Source: Methylobacteriaceae bacterium (GTDB lineage: Bacteria > Pseudomonadota > Alphaproteobacteria > Rhizobiales > Beijerinckiaceae). Taken from it: a DNA stretch of 6,454 nt. The position numbers were made by a program, and so were the translations under genes. The notes below the pieces were generated by a model. It searched no databases, had not been told where the DNA came from, and worked only from the letters and a program-made list of their open reading frames with translations. Every line of letters begins with the position of its first letter. The stretch's first letter is position 1. Positions 5,930-6,454 of the stretch are shown one piece after another. The stretch is taken from NCBI GenBank assembly GCA_031272615.1, contig JAISTL010000234.1, positions 1 through 6,454 on the forward strand, written 5' to 3'.

Positions 5930-6454
5930 GGGACACCTGTGGAATATACGCTACGATAATCAGGGCTATGAGAAACGCAAGGATGAACGGTAGTGCGTTT
6001 CTCGTCAATGTTGAGACCGGTATATTGAACATGCCGCACCCGACAAAAAGGTCAGCGCCGACAGGCGGGGTGACCAATCCAATCGAAAGGTTGACGACCA
6101 TCATTATACCGAAGTGGATCGGGTCCATCCCGACGGCTGTGGCCAACGGCAACAGGACCGGGGTCAGTATAAGGATAGCCGAAGCGACATTGACCAGCAT
6201 TCCCGCGACAAGCAGCACCAGATTGATGAGCGCTATGACCACTATAGGAGAGGAAAACGTATCCCCCATCAGAGATGATATCAAGCGGGGAAGATGAAGC
6301 AATGTCAGGGTACGACCGAACAAAGTTGCGCAGGCAATAACAATCAACAGGGGCGCGAGACTCCGGGCGCAGTCATGGAAGATTTTGGGCAAATCTCTTA
6401 TTCCCATTGTCCTGTAGATAACCAAGCTGACAATCAATGCATAAACCACTGAAA
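5913..6454 (-). CDS. TRAP transporter large permease, DctM family (partial, C-terminal part)
   Basis: About 180 residues of a second large permease. The frame is open through the right edge, so the N-terminal half lies outside the window. The protein is strongly hydrophobic with about five membrane segments and family motifs: VVYALIV after the missing TES-type segment, AGMLVNVASAILILTPVLLP, then HFGIMMVVNLSIGLVTPPVGADLFV split across helix boundaries, and a closing FILAFLIALIIVAYIP. It aligns collinearly with residues about 240-419 of the DctM at 3285-4544 but is clearly divergent, so it is a separate transporter and not a recent duplicate. Codon use differs: 36 of 64 codons read from the edge end in G or C (56%) and ATA, AGA, AGG and TTG are frequent. 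The cognate binding protein and small permease, if present, should lie to the right. Confidence 0.92.
   Translation of the reverse strand, partial: SVVYALIVSLVIYRTMGIRDLPKIFHDCARSLAPLLIVIACATLFGRTLTLLHLPRLISSLMGDTFSSPIVVIALINLVLLVAGMLVNVASAILILTPVLLPLATAVGMDPIHFGIMMVVNLSIGLVTPPVGADLFVGCGMFNIPVSTLTRNALPFILAFLIALIIVAYIPQVSLVFIR

Overview
The window is about 6.5 kb of moderately GC-rich bacterial DNA. It holds five genes I can assign, one small unassigned reading frame and three substantial intergenic stretches. Shine-Dalgarno sequences of the AGGAG type, a TRAP transporter with a Sec signal peptide, and GC-rich third codon positions suggest a Gram-negative bacterium, probably Pseudomonadota. 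Alphaproteobacteria would be my first guess, but no gene here proves it. No rRNA, tRNA, CRISPR array, transposase or integrase was seen.

Layout: (1) 1-689 has no supportable gene. Its first ~350 bases are very GC-rich, and the rest is AT-rich with palindromes and promoter-like boxes ahead of the first gene. (2) 690-1481 (+) encodes a BKACE (DUF849) beta-keto acid cleavage enzyme. (3) 1482-1789 is a structured intergenic region with a stem-loop directly after the gene and a composite palindrome. (4) 1790-4544 (+) is a complete tripartite TRAP transporter, dctP-dctQ-dctM, with both junctions overlapping by ATGA. (5) 4545-4660 carries a long stem-loop followed by a T-run, between convergent genes. 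(6) 5617-4661 (-) encodes an NAD-type D-2-hydroxyacid dehydrogenase resembling glycerate/hydroxypyruvate reductase. (7) 5929-5690 (-) is a small unassigned frame. (8) 6454-5913 (-) is the C-terminal part of a second TRAP large permease that runs off the right edge.

Working model (inference): the window is part of an organic-acid uptake and breakdown locus. The TRAP system would import a carboxylate, the dehydrogenase would interconvert a 2-hydroxy and a 2-oxo acid, and the BKACE enzyme would cleave a beta-keto acid with acetyl-CoA to give acetoacetate and a new acyl-CoA. The substrate is not readable from sequence. A lysine at the BKACE position where the founding enzyme has a substrate-amine-binding glutamate argues against an amino-substituted substrate and perhaps for an acidic one. 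The second permease and the small frame have much lower GC at third codon positions than the rest, so the right end may be a module of different origin. I found no wholly new system; the parts belong to known families and the unexplained elements are the palindromes, the small frame and the substrate.
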